From positions 2,245,268 to 2,309,267 of the forward strand of contig NZ_QAJL01000001.1 of the NCBI RefSeq assembly GCF_003852525.1: a DNA stretch of 64,000 bases. The letters are read 5' to 3'. Source of the stretch: Pedobacter sp. KBW06 (lineage in GTDB: Bacteria; Bacteroidota; Bacteroidia; Sphingobacteriales; Sphingobacteriaceae). The position numbers and the translations under genes are program-made. The notes beneath the pieces were generated by a model that was given only the letters and a program-made list of their open reading frames with translations, was not told where the DNA came from and did not search any database. Of the stretch, positions 27,376 through 36,790 are shown piece by piece. The stretch's first letter is position 1. Each line of letters opens with the position of its first letter.

Positions 27376-30300
27376 TTAATATTTAATTTTTAAACCTGCG
27401 GTGTATATCCTTAATTGAGGGAACTGGGCAAATCTGCCGGACCCCGCTCTTTCAGGATCATTACCTTCATACTTAGTCCAGGTAACCAGATTGTCGCCGG
27501 ATAGATATACAGTTATGCTCTTTGCAGCAACCTTTTTAGTGATCAATTCAGGAAGTGTATAAGAAAGGTAGAGGTTCTTTAACCTCAGATATGAAGCATC
27601 CTGCAGGAAATAAGTTGAAGTATACCCCGATACGCCTGAATAGCCGGTCAGATAAACAGCAGGGACCGTATTACTCGGATTGGTTGGTGACCATGCATTT
27701 AAAAATTTTGTTGGCGGAGCTGAACCTTGCATAAATGGTTCATATCCCCATTGGCTTACCTGGACCTTTTGCCCCTCTACACCTTGAAAAAATGCACTCA
27801 GGTTAAACCCTTTCCAGCCTGCATTCACACTGAAAGAGTAAGTATAATCCGGGAAACGGCTAATGCGGATCCTGTCTTCCGGGCCTACGGTACCATTTCC
27901 GCTGACATCTCTGATTTTTAAATCTCCGGGTTTTAATGTGCCGGAATTGGGTTGTTTTGGCGAATTGTCTATTTCCTGCTGACTCTGGAAAACGCCGATC
28001 CAGTCATATAAAAAGAAGTTATTGTAAGGCTGGCCAACTTCAATCGTTCCGATGCTCTCGGCCAAAACTTTGGTTACTTTGTTTCTGTACCTGTTAAATA
28101 TAAAATTGGCACCATAGGTAAACTCTCCAATTTGGTTTTGGTGTCTTAATTCTATCTCTATTCCTTTATTGACCATCGCACCTGCATTTACAACAGGTGG
28201 GACTAAGCCTACACTAGCGGGTTGATCGGCACGCGCCGCCAATATGTCCGTTGTGTTTTTATAATACCAGTCGACAGTTGCACCAAACTTCCCTTTAAAC
28301 AAGTCGACATCCAGACCAAAATCAGTGATGGCTGTTTTTTCCCATTTTAAATCTTTTTGGGTTAACCGGGACAGTAAAACGCCGGAGCTTAAGCTAGAAA
28401 ACGGATAAGTGGTGTTCGAAAGGATATCCTGATATGGATAATAGTTAGGATTACCATCGGTTTGTATCTCCTGATTACCAAGTACCCCGTATGACGCCCT
28501 TAGTTTTAGATTGTCAAGCCAGGAAACCTTATTTTTAATAAAACTTTCTTCAGAGAGTTTCCAGGCCGCCGAACCACCGCCAAATGTTCCCCATCTATAT
28601 TTCGGATCTACCCTTGATGTACCATCGTAACGAATATTACCTTCCAGAATATACTTACCCTTGTAATCATAGGTTACTCTGCCAAACAGCGACTGCAGCG
28701 CCCATTCAAAAGAGCTGCCACTTAAAGATTGATCTTTAGGTGAACTTCCATCTAACTCCATAATGGTATTGTTTGGGAAATCATAGCGGCTGCCACCTAT
28801 ACTGGTACTTCTGTTTTCTTGCTGTTCATATCCGGCTAATGCACTTATATTATGGTGATCAGCGATGGTTTTGGTATAATTAAGGGTACTGTAAAATATC
28901 TTGGTAATATTCCTTGCTGAAGTCTGTCTGAGCCCGAAAAAGGACGGATTACCATTACTTACCTGTTGATAATCTCCGGTAGAATTGGGCTGATAAGCAA
29001 ATGAAGGGCTTGCAAACTGGCGTTGTCTGTAATCCTGATTAAAAAAAGTAACAGCTGCTTTTGAATACCATTTTAAGCCTTTAGCCAGGTCTACATCCAA
29101 AAAAGCCTGCGCATTAATATTATAATTTTTTGTAAACTGAGCGCCCGTATTGTAAACTTCTTCAACGGTTCTGTTGGTTCCTCCGCTGGAAACATAATCT
29201 CTGCTTGCCACTCTTCCGCTGCCATCCGGTAAAAATGGTTGAAAAGTTGGCGCAGATGCATAAGCCAGCAGCAGTAAATCATCATTGGTGAGCCATGGCG
29301 CTTTGAAATCCTGATAAGAAAAATTAACATTGGTACCTACTTTGATCCTTTTATAGGCCTGGGTAGAAAAATCAACAAGGCCATTGTACCGCTTATAAAG
29401 ATATCCCTTGGTAATGCTGTTCTGATCAAGATAGTTGAGAGAAATGTTATAGTTATTTTTATCCGTACCCCCTAAGAAACTCAGGTTGTGATTTTGTATA
29501 GGTCCTTTACCCAACACATAATCCAGCCAGTTAAAATTCGGGTATTGTGCACTATTCGGATTGGCTTTGTAGGCATCAATCTGAGCCTGTGTGTATTGAG
29601 CGGCCTGTCCGCTTCTTGCTTTGGCCTGGTTGTACATTTCCATATAAGTAACCGAATTGGTAATCAATTCAGGAAACTTAGTCGCCTCACTCGTTCCCCA
29701 GTTGCCTGTATATTCGATATCATTGGTACCGGCTTTACCTTTCTTTGTGGTCACTAAAATTACGCCATTCGCCGCTCTTGACCCATATATAGAAGCAGAA
29801 GCCGCATCTTTAAGTACGGTTACACTTTCGATATCCTGAGGCGAAAGGTTAGAAATGGATCCAACTACCCCATCAACTAAGATCAGTGGATTCGGGGAAG
29901 CACCGCTTGAACCAAATCCCCTTATTCTCAATGATCCGTTGTCTCTGCCTGGTTCCCCGGTAGATTGTACAACGTCTAATCCGGCGATCCGGCCCTGTAA
30001 TAAGTTCTGGACATTGGGAGCGGGGCGTTCTGTCATTGTTCTTCCTGAAACGCTTGCTACAGAACCTGAAAGGTTTACTTTCTTTTGCGTACCGTAGCCC
30101 ACTACAACGACCTCTTCCAGACTCTTATCCTGTTCCTGCAGCACAACAGTCATAAAACCATCGCTTGCAGTTACCTCCCTGCTTTCAAAGCCTATAAAAT
30201 TAAACGTCAATACCGCTGAAAGGTCTTTAACGCTGAGGTTAAACTCACCTTTTTCGTTGGTTACCGTACCATTTCTGGTCCCTTTTTCCACGACGTTTAC

Positions 30301-30732
30301 GCCGGGCACTACCTGCCCCTTAGCGTCTGTTACCTTACCTTTGACCACGATGATGTTGTCATTGATCAAGGTGAGTACTGCTAAGTTTTCGTCAAGGAGA
30401 CGAAACGAGATCCCAGTGCTTTCGAGTACTTCCTTCAGTACATCGGTCCAGGCGCTATTGTAAAAATTAATATCTGTTAACCTGACTTTTTTCAGGATTT
30501 CATCATTATAAACAAAATGAATCGTGGTTTGACTTTCTATTGATTTACAGATTTGCTTCAAAGTTGCTTTCTTCATAGAAATCGAAACCTTTTCCTGAGC
30601 AGAACTCTTAACTGCAAAAGTTTGAAGGGTTCCCAGTAGAATAAAAAGCATGACAATTTTTATCATAAATAAAAGCTTGAGCATAGAACGGTCCAGCCGT
30701 AGGGATACGGCCTGTGGTCCAATTTTTTTCAT
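27376..30732 (-). CDS. SusC-family TonB-dependent receptor with STN domain (third SusCD locus)
   Basis: The 1118-residue receptor has a long basic N-terminal stretch and signal peptide (FILLGTLQTFAVKSSAQ), an STN domain (VSISMKKATLKQICKSIESQ, FRLLDENLAVLTL), a carboxypeptidase-like domain (VKGKVTDAKGQVVPGVNV), a TonB box-like EVVVVGYG, a plug (LLQGRIAGLDVVQSTGEPG, ILVDGVVG, VLKDAASASIYGSRAANG) and a barrel ending AGLKIKY. The STN domain matches the FecR/sigma pair upstream. The cargo is probably an oligosaccharide, given the glycosidase in the operon. Confidence 0.95.
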   Translation of the reverse strand: MKKIGPQAVSLRLDRSMLKLLFMIKIVMLFILLGTLQTFAVKSSAQEKVSISMKKATLKQICKSIESQTTIHFVYNDEILKKVRLTDINFYNSAWTDVLKEVLESTGISFRLLDENLAVLTLINDNIIVVKGKVTDAKGQVVPGVNVVEKGTRNGTVTNEKGEFNLSVKDLSAVLTFNFIGFESREVTASDGFMTVVLQEQDKSLEEVVVVGYGTQKKVNLSGSVASVSGRTMTERPAPNVQNLLQGRIAGLDVVQSTGEPGRDNGSLRIRGFGSSGASPNPLILVDGVVGSISNLSPQDIESVTVLKDAASASIYGSRAANGVILVTTKKGKAGTNDIEYTGNWGTSEATKFPELITNSVTYMEMYNQAKARSGQAAQYTQAQIDAYKANPNSAQYPNFNWLDYVLGKGPIQNHNLSFLGGTDKNNYNISLNYLDQNSITKGYLYKRYNGLVDFSTQAYKRIKVGTNVNFSYQDFKAPWLTNDDLLLLAYASAPTFQPFLPDGSGRVASRDYVSSGGTNRTVEEVYNTGAQFTKNYNINAQAFLDVDLAKGLKWYSKAAVTFFNQDYRQRQFASPSFAYQPNSTGDYQQVSNGNPSFFGLRQTSARNITKIFYSTLNYTKTIADHHNISALAGYEQQENRSTSIGGSRYDFPNNTIMELDGSSPKDQSLSGSSFEWALQSLFGRVTYDYKGKYILEGNIRYDGTSRVDPKYRWGTFGGGSAAWKLSEESFIKNKVSWLDNLKLRASYGVLGNQEIQTDGNPNYYPYQDILSNTTYPFSSLSSGVLLSRLTQKDLKWEKTAITDFGLDVDLFKGKFGATVDWYYKNTTDILAARADQPASVGLVPPVVNAGAMVNKGIEIELRHQNQIGEFTYGANFIFNRYRNKVTKVLAESIGTIEVGQPYNNFFLYDWIGVFQSQQEIDNSPKQPNSGTLKPGDLKIRDVSGNGTVGPEDRIRISRFPDYTYSFSVNAGWKGFNLSAFFQGVEGQKVQVSQWGYEPFMQGSAPPTKFLNAWSPTNPSNTVPAVYLTGYSGVSGYTSTYFLQDASYLRLKNLYLSYTLPELITKKVAAKSITVYLSGDNLVTWTKYEGNDPERAGSGRFAQFPQLRIYTAGLKIKY

Positions 30733-30815
30733 ATATTTGGTTCTAGGTTTTGTTAATAAATGACCCTTTACGTGTTCAGACGGAGGTCATTTGACAATTC
30801 ACATTAAAATGTAAA

Positions 30816-30837
30816 GGGGAATGTTTCAGCATTCTCC
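30816..30837 (+). terminator. Hairpin with T-run in the FecR-SusC gap
   Basis: Stem GGGGAATG/CATTCTCC (one G-T pair) with loop TTTCAG is followed by seven Ts on the plus strand. It lies 84 bases upstream of the susC start, in a 185-base gap. As a terminator it faces antisense transcripts coming out of susC. On the sense strand it may fold in the leader and influence susC expression. No plus-strand gene lies nearby. Confidence 0.5.
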
Positions 30838-30917
30838 TTTTTTTGTTTGGTCGTAGTTTAGGTTCTTTTCATATTCGTTGGTTTGGTTTTATATTTGGTC
30901 GGTTGTTTAATTCTCGT

Positions 30918-31994
30918 TTATTTTTCCCGTTGTATATAGACTACGTTTTCCTCGATCCGGTATCTGAACCTGGTGGTATATTGGAGTGCCCGGAGTACTT
31001 CTTTTAAGGTTTTTTCCTCGAAGGTTGCCGTGAAGCTGGCTTGCTTCAGGTCTTCATCTTCTATGATGATATTTTTATTATACCACCTCCCTAATTTAGC
31101 CGCTACGTTTTCAAAGGGTTCGCCGTCAAAAACGAGTTTATCTTCTGTCCACAAACTTTCGCTGGCCTGATTATCCTTGATCGTTACGCTTGTTTTAGTC
31201 AGCAATATGGTTGGCTTTACATTCTCTTTTGCAGCGTTGGCTGAGGTACTTTTTTCATTATGTACTTTTAATTTTTCGCCCGGTTTCAGACTGATCCGGC
31301 TCGAAGACTGTCCATCGATGCTCACTTCGACCTGCCCCTGAATTAAGGTTGTTTCCGTATCTTCATCATCCGGGTAGGCTTTTAAATTAAATACAGTTCC
31401 TAAAACCTTCACTTTTATTGCATTTGCTGAAATCACAAAAGGATGGCTTTTATCATGAGCAACCTCAAAATAAGCTTCTCCACTTAACCGTACTTCTCTT
31501 GTAGGGCCGGTAAACTGTTTTGCAAGCGTAAGCTTACTATCTGCATTAAGCCATACTTTTGTTCCATCGGGTAATGTCATTTTATTCTTAGTTCCCTTTT
31601 TTGAAATAAAAACGAGCTGCGTATTTTCTTTTTGCTTTGAAATGAACAGGAAAACAAGAACACCGAGCAGAAGCGATGCAGCTACAGTTTTCAAAATCCA
31701 CATTTTGAGTATGCCCTTCCCTTTTGATTCCACGATTCCCGATGGAGTTTGGTCTGAGGGGTTATGCTCCAAATGGCCCGATAGCTGCATTTTGGCATAA
31801 TGTACCGTATAAGCTTTCATTGCTTCCACATATTCTGCAGCGCCTCCGGTTTCCGGCTTCGCTGTAAGCAGCTCATAAACGGACCGTAATTCAGGCTTTT
31901 CCGCCACCAAACGGAGCAGTTCATTAAATTCATGATCCTTAATATCACCAGCATTAATCCTGTTGATGAGCCAATAAAAGCGTTCGTCCTCCAT
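30918..31994 (-). CDS. FecR-family anti-sigma factor (third SusCD locus)
   Basis: The 358-residue protein has a cytoplasmic N-domain (FYWLINRINAGDIKDHEFNELL), a membrane segment (TVAASLLLGVLVFLFI), a FecR domain (KMTLPDGTKVWLNADSKL, REVRLSGEAYFEVAHDKSHPF, VLGTVFNLKAY) and a C-terminal STN-like domain (LKEVLRALQYTTRFRYRIEE). It lies 67 bases downstream of its sigma gene. It should receive the signal from the STN-bearing SusC that follows. Confidence 0.94.
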   Translation of the reverse strand: MEDERFYWLINRINAGDIKDHEFNELLRLVAEKPELRSVYELLTAKPETGGAAEYVEAMKAYTVHYAKMQLSGHLEHNPSDQTPSGIVESKGKGILKMWILKTVAASLLLGVLVFLFISKQKENTQLVFISKKGTKNKMTLPDGTKVWLNADSKLTLAKQFTGPTREVRLSGEAYFEVAHDKSHPFVISANAIKVKVLGTVFNLKAYPDDEDTETTLIQGQVEVSIDGQSSSRISLKPGEKLKVHNEKSTSANAAKENVKPTILLTKTSVTIKDNQASESLWTEDKLVFDGEPFENVAAKLGRWYNKNIIIEDEDLKQASFTATFEEKTLKEVLRALQYTTRFRYRIEENVVYIQREK

Positions 31995-32061
31995 TAAAAT
32001 ATTGGGTTGTTATTTGCTAAGACAATAAAAAGAGGGAAAGTCCCCAATGGGAATTTATTTT

Positions 32062-32607
32062 TTATTGATAAAGGTATGATCTCAGTGTCGCACCAATTTT
32101 TTGCAGTGCGATCTGTAAATGACGATCAACTGTATTTACCGAGATGTCCATTATTTCGGCTACTTCTTTGTAGGAAAGCCCATCTTGTCTGTTTAGCATA
32201 AAAGCCATGCGGCATTTGGGAGGTAAGGCCTTAACAGATTTTGCGATTTTTTCTTTGAGTTCAGCATCCAGCATCCGGTCAATGGGCGTAGAAAGCTCTA
32301 CCATATCTGATGGTGCAACCTGATCAATATCCCATATGGTATATTTTCTGTTTTTCACAAGAAAATTAATCGAACTGTTCCTTACGGCCGAATATAAATA
32401 CACTTTAAGGTTTGAAATTTCAAGAAGATTATCCATTGTCCAAACCTTCAGCAGCACATCTGATATGATTTCTTCGGCTATTTCACGTTGTTTTACATAG
32501 GTCATGCTGAAACGCAGAAGACTTGGATAGAAATGGAGAAAGAGTTCCTTATAAGCAACCTCATCCTTCATTAAGGCGATCCTTCTCTGTAGCGTATTGA
32601 TGTCCAT
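32062..32607 (-). CDS. ECF RNA polymerase sigma factor (third SusCD locus)
   Basis: The 181-residue protein has region 2 (YKELFLHFYPSLLRFSMTYVK, IISDVLLKVWTMDN) and region 4 (LPPKCRMAFMLNRQDGLSYKE, IMDISVNTVDRHLQIALQKIG). It heads the minus-strand locus sigma-FecR-SusC-SusD-GH95. No inverted repeat like that upstream of the second locus sigma gene is seen here. Confidence 0.93.
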   Translation of the reverse strand: MDINTLQRRIALMKDEVAYKELFLHFYPSLLRFSMTYVKQREIAEEIISDVLLKVWTMDNLLEISNLKVYLYSAVRNSSINFLVKNRKYTIWDIDQVAPSDMVELSTPIDRMLDAELKEKIAKSVKALPPKCRMAFMLNRQDGLSYKEVAEIMDISVNTVDRHLQIALQKIGATLRSYLYQ

Positions 32608-32822
32608 TTGGTATGTAAAAAATTGCCTGATCCCCTTTTTATTGATGTAAACGTATCAAATTAGAATTAGTATAACAAATATTTTACACACAGAAATTTC
32701 CTTACCAAAAGCGATGAAATTTTAAAAGCTCTTTTATTTAGAGTTTAGTAAAAACTTAATACTTAGGATCAATTTTTGCACAGCTTCAGATATAAGAATA
32801 CGCTTTGGCAGCAATTATATTT

Positions 32823-33716
32823 ATGAAAAAAATCCTCCTTATAACTACTTTAATGTTAAGCTATGCATTGGCTAATGCTCAATCTAACAGAGAAGACATA
32901 GCAATACGCTGGCCTAAAGCTGAATCCTGGGAACTGGACAAAAAGTTATCGGTCCAAACCGATTTCTCCCGGCGTCAACAAAAGTGGGACCTTAAGGACG
33001 GCGATAAGGAAAGCTGGCAAAAAATGGTCATTATCCTGAATGATGACCTCACAAAAAATACGAAGAGCCTGGACAGCATTGATCTTTCTCTTGACCTTAA
33101 TAATGCAAAAGGCACGACGTTTAATCTCCTGAAAGAAAGAAAAAACGGCACCTTCCCTTATAAACTGATCAGTCTGGAAAACAGAAAAGTTAAATCTGAA
33201 CAAAGCCCTGTTTCTACGCTTGTTTACCTTGTAGATGGCAAGACTTGCAGACATATAGTACTCATTTCAGCGAAAACACCACAATTCCCGGCAGATTTCC
33301 TGGAACAATGGTCGGAAATTTTATTAAACAGCAAGATTGTCCCTTCTAAAGAAGGGAATTTTGAATATACAGATGATGCCTATGTAGATGTAAAGGAAAG
33401 CAGCGGACCTGATGCATTTTACATTACCGCCCGTTTTAAACCGGATCAGGTGCAACATCTGCTGCAGGGGCAATCCGCTAATATTGTTATAGATGATTTC
33501 CCTGAATTTAATCTTTCCGGCAAAGTATCGGAGCTCAATAATTTAAAAAATGAAACGGGCACTTTTCCGGTGACTCCTCCGGATAACAGGAGTGGAAATT
33601 ATATAAAAATGGTAGAAAGGCTACCTGTTACTCTTAAAGTTGAAATTCCATTGGCGCTTAAGGACAAACTGAAAAGTAGAATGAGTTGCAGTGTCAAGGT
33701 GGCAACTACTAAATAA
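32823..33716 (+). CDS. Secreted protein with a C-terminal membrane-fusion-protein-like barrel domain
   Basis: ATG 32823 (MKKILL) is chosen because it opens a clean signal peptide ending LANAQ. Residues about 20-175 resemble no family I know. The last ~110 residues read like the beta-barrel/C-terminal part of EmrA-type membrane fusion proteins: YITARFKPDQVQHLLQGQSANIVID, then GKVSELNNL, then PPDNRSGNYIKMVERLPVTL, then SRMSCSVKV. There is no lipoyl domain, coiled coil or membrane anchor, so it is not a normal efflux adaptor. The next gene (41 bases on) is a lipoprotein and may be co-transcribed. The function is unknown. Confidence 0.65.
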   Translation: MKKILLITTLMLSYALANAQSNREDIAIRWPKAESWELDKKLSVQTDFSRRQQKWDLKDGDKESWQKMVIILNDDLTKNTKSLDSIDLSLDLNNAKGTTFNLLKERKNGTFPYKLISLENRKVKSEQSPVSTLVYLVDGKTCRHIVLISAKTPQFPADFLEQWSEILLNSKIVPSKEGNFEYTDDAYVDVKESSGPDAFYITARFKPDQVQHLLQGQSANIVIDDFPEFNLSGKVSELNNLKNETGTFPVTPPDNRSGNYIKMVERLPVTLKVEIPLALKDKLKSRMSCSVKVATTK

Positions 33717-33756
33717 ACAACTGGTTAACAGACAAATAAAACATAATAACCCGGCA

Positions 33757-34380
33757 ATGATCCGATTAAAAATCACAACATTATTTTTAACCATACTATT
33801 TTTAGGATGCAAAGAGCCAACAGAAGAAGTTTTCCTGAATTATAAGGAACATGAAAAAGAGATTCTCGATGCAAAGAAATATTTCTCAAGCATAATGCCA
33901 AATGATGTCGCATTTTATATAAAATTCCATCCAAAAGATAAAGTTGATTTCACGCTACGCCAGAAAAATTATTGGAATAAATCCTCTTGGCTGAAAAGTC
34001 CGATCTTTGACGAATATGGGCAATATCGGGAATTTGATATAGACATGAATAGTGGCGAACTGAGTTTAGCACTTGACCTGATAAATATAGACAGAAAAAA
34101 GCTTGAAAAAATAAGACGATACTTAAATAAGGCAAACTGTATCTCCATCAGCAAAAATTTCAATTTTCAATTAGATACCGCAAGCGCCTATATTTCCATT
34201 GGTTACCCAACAGCTGATTTATATGGCTTAAACTACATCATGTTCGAAAATTCAATGAGTTCAAAATTGATGGCGGATATCAATGATGCCTGTAATTATA
34301 AAAAAATAAATAATAAAGTTCTCGTCGAATATGGCGGTCCCGCATTCGGGTCTAATTGCTTTCCTGATAAAAGGGACTAA
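33757..34380 (+). CDS. Lipoprotein of unknown function
   Basis: ATG 33757 (MIRLKI) gives a short signal peptide with lipobox LFLGC and a mature N-terminus KEPTEE. The roughly 190-residue mature part has a mixed alpha/beta character and ends with a tyrosine- and glycine-bearing tail (VLVEYGGPAFGSNCF). No family is recognised. It follows the MFP-like protein gene closely and is followed by a bidirectional terminator at 34488. Confidence 0.65.
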   Translation: MIRLKITTLFLTILFLGCKEPTEEVFLNYKEHEKEILDAKKYFSSIMPNDVAFYIKFHPKDKVDFTLRQKNYWNKSSWLKSPIFDEYGQYREFDIDMNSGELSLALDLINIDRKKLEKIRRYLNKANCISISKNFNFQLDTASAYISIGYPTADLYGLNYIMFENSMSSKLMADINDACNYKKINNKVLVEYGGPAFGSNCFPDKRD

Positions 34381-34487
34381 CAGCAGATAACATTAACCTG
34401 GTGAAAGAAGATAATTTCCTCTTGCCTCAAAGCCGGGATAGGCGCATTTGTTTTTAGATCCTGGTTTATTCTAACGGAAAAGACCAA

Positions 34488-34523
34488 ACACAAAAGCCTC
34501 AGATTTCTCTGAGGCTTTTGTGT
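34488..34523. terminator. Bidirectional intrinsic terminator
   Basis: A perfect 16-base stem, ACACAAAAGCCTCAGA/TCTGAGGCTTTTGTGT, with loop TTTC lies between the convergent lipoprotein gene (ends 34380) and AHSA1 gene (ends 34545). Both strands carry a T-rich stem half. Confidence 0.85.
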
Positions 34524-34544
34524 ATACCCAGCTTTCTGCACCTT

Positions 34545-34991
34545 TTAATTCCAATTGTCAATTTTGACATCAATCGGATCAGGGGCACCCTTTCCTGTTT
34601 CTATAAGAGATTTAAGGCTCATCAGAAATATCGCCCATTTAGTGCTGCAATGGTGCATAAACTCCACAGGTTCTTTCCAGTTCAGGTGTTTGAAGAGTAC
34701 AATAATGTAATCGCCGTCTTGTTTCAGCTCAAAGTTAATGGTGGTACCTACCCATTCTTCCGGTCCTTCCGCAATCTCCCAAACCACATGGTCAGGTGCA
34801 TTAAGTTCGGCAACTTTCATGTCGAAGCCTCCTGCGCCGAAGCGAAATTTAATGATGTTACCCACTTGATTTCCTTCTCCCTGAGTATTGCTGGTCCACC
34901 ATCCGGCCAGACCACTTTCGGTAGTCAGTGCCCGGTATACATCTTCCAGGGATGATGATTTAATTCCAATTCTATGCAAGATATCTGCCAT
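34545..34991 (-). CDS. AHSA1/SRPBCC-domain protein
   Basis: This 148-residue START-like (Bet v1 fold) protein begins IGIKSSSLEDVYRALTTESGLAGWWT and continues VGNIIKFRFGAGGFDMKVAELNAPDHVVWEI. The family binds hydrophobic ligands or assists Hsp90-like clients; its substrate here is unknown. ATG 34991 (MADILH) is chosen because a strong AAGGAGGAA ribosome binding site lies 6 bases upstream, which is unusual for this genome. It is convergent with the lipoprotein gene. Confidence 0.88.
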   Translation of the reverse strand: MADILHRIGIKSSSLEDVYRALTTESGLAGWWTSNTQGEGNQVGNIIKFRFGAGGFDMKVAELNAPDHVVWEIAEGPEEWVGTTINFELKQDGDYIIVLFKHLNWKEPVEFMHHCSTKWAIFLMSLKSLIETGKGAPDPIDVKIDNWN

Positions 34992-35113
34992 AAGTAGTTC
35001 CTCCTTTTTTAAGTAAAAATAAACACTAAAACTTTGACAAACAGGGTGTAAAATAGACATTATGACGGGTTGATCTGGACAAAAGAAATCGTTAAATTCG
35101 TTAAAAAGAAGAG

Positions 35114-36094
35114 ATGAAACATCTTACTATAGTCGTTCCGGAAGGGCAGAATAACCTAAGCAGTATTGTAGGTGCTTATAAAATATTTACAAGAGCCAAT
35201 GAATATTGGGTAAATACCGGAAAAAAGGAATTGTTTAAAATTCAACTGGCAGGCATTTCTAAAGAGGTAAACCTTCATGAAGGCTTGTTTACCGTAAAAC
35301 CACATATTAGTATTACGTCACTAAACAAAACCGACCTTATTATTATCCCTTCCTTAAACCACAACTATTATGATGCAGTAAAGGACAATAAATTACTGAT
35401 CAACTGGATCGAAAACCAATATAAAGCAGGCGCCGAAGTTGCCAGCATTTGTACCGGAGCATTTTTGCTTGCTTCAACAGGTTTACTGGATGGAAAAAAT
35501 TGTTCTACACATTGGGCTGCAGCAGAGAATTTCAGGATGATGTTTCCTAAAGTAAAGTTGCATGCCGACCAGCTGATTACCGACGAACACGGAATTTATA
35601 CCAATGGAGGAGCTTATTCTTTCCTTAATCTGATGGTTTATCTGGTAGAAAAATATTACGACAGGTCAACTGCGATCTTCTGTTCTAAAGTATTTCAGAT
35701 CGAAATAGACAGACAAAGTCAGTCGGCATTTACCATATTTACCGGTCAGAAAAAGCACGAAGATGAAATCGTCAGAAAAGCACAGGATTACATTGAAAAT
35801 AAGCTGGCTGAAAAAATATCCGTAGCACATTTGTCTGCACTCTTCTCCGTTGGCAGGCGAAATTTTGACAGAAGGTTTATTAAGGCTACAGGAAATACTC
35901 CTGTTGAATACGCACAAAGGGTAAAAATTGAATCTGCCAAGAAAACATTTGAAACGAGTCAAAAAACAGTCAGTGAGGTGATGTACGCAGTAGGCTATTC
36001 TGATCTGAAAGCATTTCGGGAAGTCTTCAGAAAAATCACCGGCTTATCTCCGTTGGAATACAGGCAAAAATATAATAAAGAATCACTAAATTAG
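35114..36094 (+). CDS. GlxA-type AraC regulator with DJ-1/PfpI domain
   Basis: In this 326-residue regulator, residues 1-185 form a class I glutamine-amidotransferase-like (DJ-1/PfpI) domain with the nucleophile-elbow cysteine Cys114 (ASICTGAFLLASTGLLDG) and HWAAAENF. Residues 220-320 are the double AraC helix-turn-helix (KISVAHLSALFSVGRRNFDRRF, TVSEVMYAVGYSDLKAFREVF). It would bind DNA in response to an unknown small molecule. The divergent AHSA1 gene (start 34991) is a possible target. Confidence 0.92.
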   Translation: MKHLTIVVPEGQNNLSSIVGAYKIFTRANEYWVNTGKKELFKIQLAGISKEVNLHEGLFTVKPHISITSLNKTDLIIIPSLNHNYYDAVKDNKLLINWIENQYKAGAEVASICTGAFLLASTGLLDGKNCSTHWAAAENFRMMFPKVKLHADQLITDEHGIYTNGGAYSFLNLMVYLVEKYYDRSTAIFCSKVFQIEIDRQSQSAFTIFTGQKKHEDEIVRKAQDYIENKLAEKISVAHLSALFSVGRRNFDRRFIKATGNTPVEYAQRVKIESAKKTFETSQKTVSEVMYAVGYSDLKAFREVFRKITGLSPLEYRQKYNKESLN

Positions 36095-36245
36095 TACTGA
36101 CGTCCAAATCTACCCGCTACTATGTCTATTTCGACCCATCCTTTGAACGTAATTTGCCTTTAAATTAGTGAAGAACTTAAATTGGAATGCTGATAAACAT
36201 CAAATTTCTTATGAATTCTACATACTCCATTAAAACCTAAAAATT

Positions 36246-36773
36246 ATGAAAATTAAAAGTCTGGTAGTTGCACTATGTTTACTCATAGGCAGTCAATTGG
36301 CAAAAGCGCAGGTCACTGTAACTGATCTGGTAAAAGACTGGGAAAGGTCCAGGGCTTATACCAAAGAATATCTGGATGCAATGCCCGAAAGTGGCTATGC
36401 TTTAAAACCTACCCCGGAAATGCGTTCTTTTGCCGAGCAGGTATTACACCTGGGAGATGCCAATTATGCCTTCGCTTCGGCAGCAACCGGCGTGAAAAGT
36501 CCGGTTGGTCAGGGTGAGCTGGAAAAAACCAATGATAAATCAAAAACCAATGTCAGCAATTTAGTACTGGCGAGCTATGATTTTGTAATTGATCATGTAA
36601 AACAGTTATCCGAAGCGCAACTGAACGAAACCACCAAATTGTTTGGAAAGTTCGACATGTCTAAAAGAATGGCTTTGGCTAAAGCTTTTGAACATCAGGC
36701 GCATCACAGGGGGCAAACCACCGTATATCTTCGTCTGGCAGGCGTTAAACCTCCACAGGAAAAGTTATTTTAA
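36246..36773 (+). CDS. Secreted DinB-family protein
   Basis: The 175-residue protein has a signal peptide (SLVVALCLLIGSQLAKAQ). It has the four-helix DinB/YfiT metalloprotein fold (VLHLGDANYAFA, AFEHQAHHRGQTTVYLRLAG), with the histidines of VLH and HQAHH forming the expected metal site. DinB-fold proteins include thiol transferases and damage-induced proteins; its activity is unknown. An exported member is less usual. It is convergent with the YcaQ-like gene, 17 bases apart. Confidence 0.85.
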   Translation: MKIKSLVVALCLLIGSQLAKAQVTVTDLVKDWERSRAYTKEYLDAMPESGYALKPTPEMRSFAEQVLHLGDANYAFASAATGVKSPVGQGELEKTNDKSKTNVSNLVLASYDFVIDHVKQLSEAQLNETTKLFGKFDMSKRMALAKAFEHQAHHRGQTTVYLRLAGVKPPQEKLF

Positions 36774-36790
36774 TATCAACAGGAATCAGC

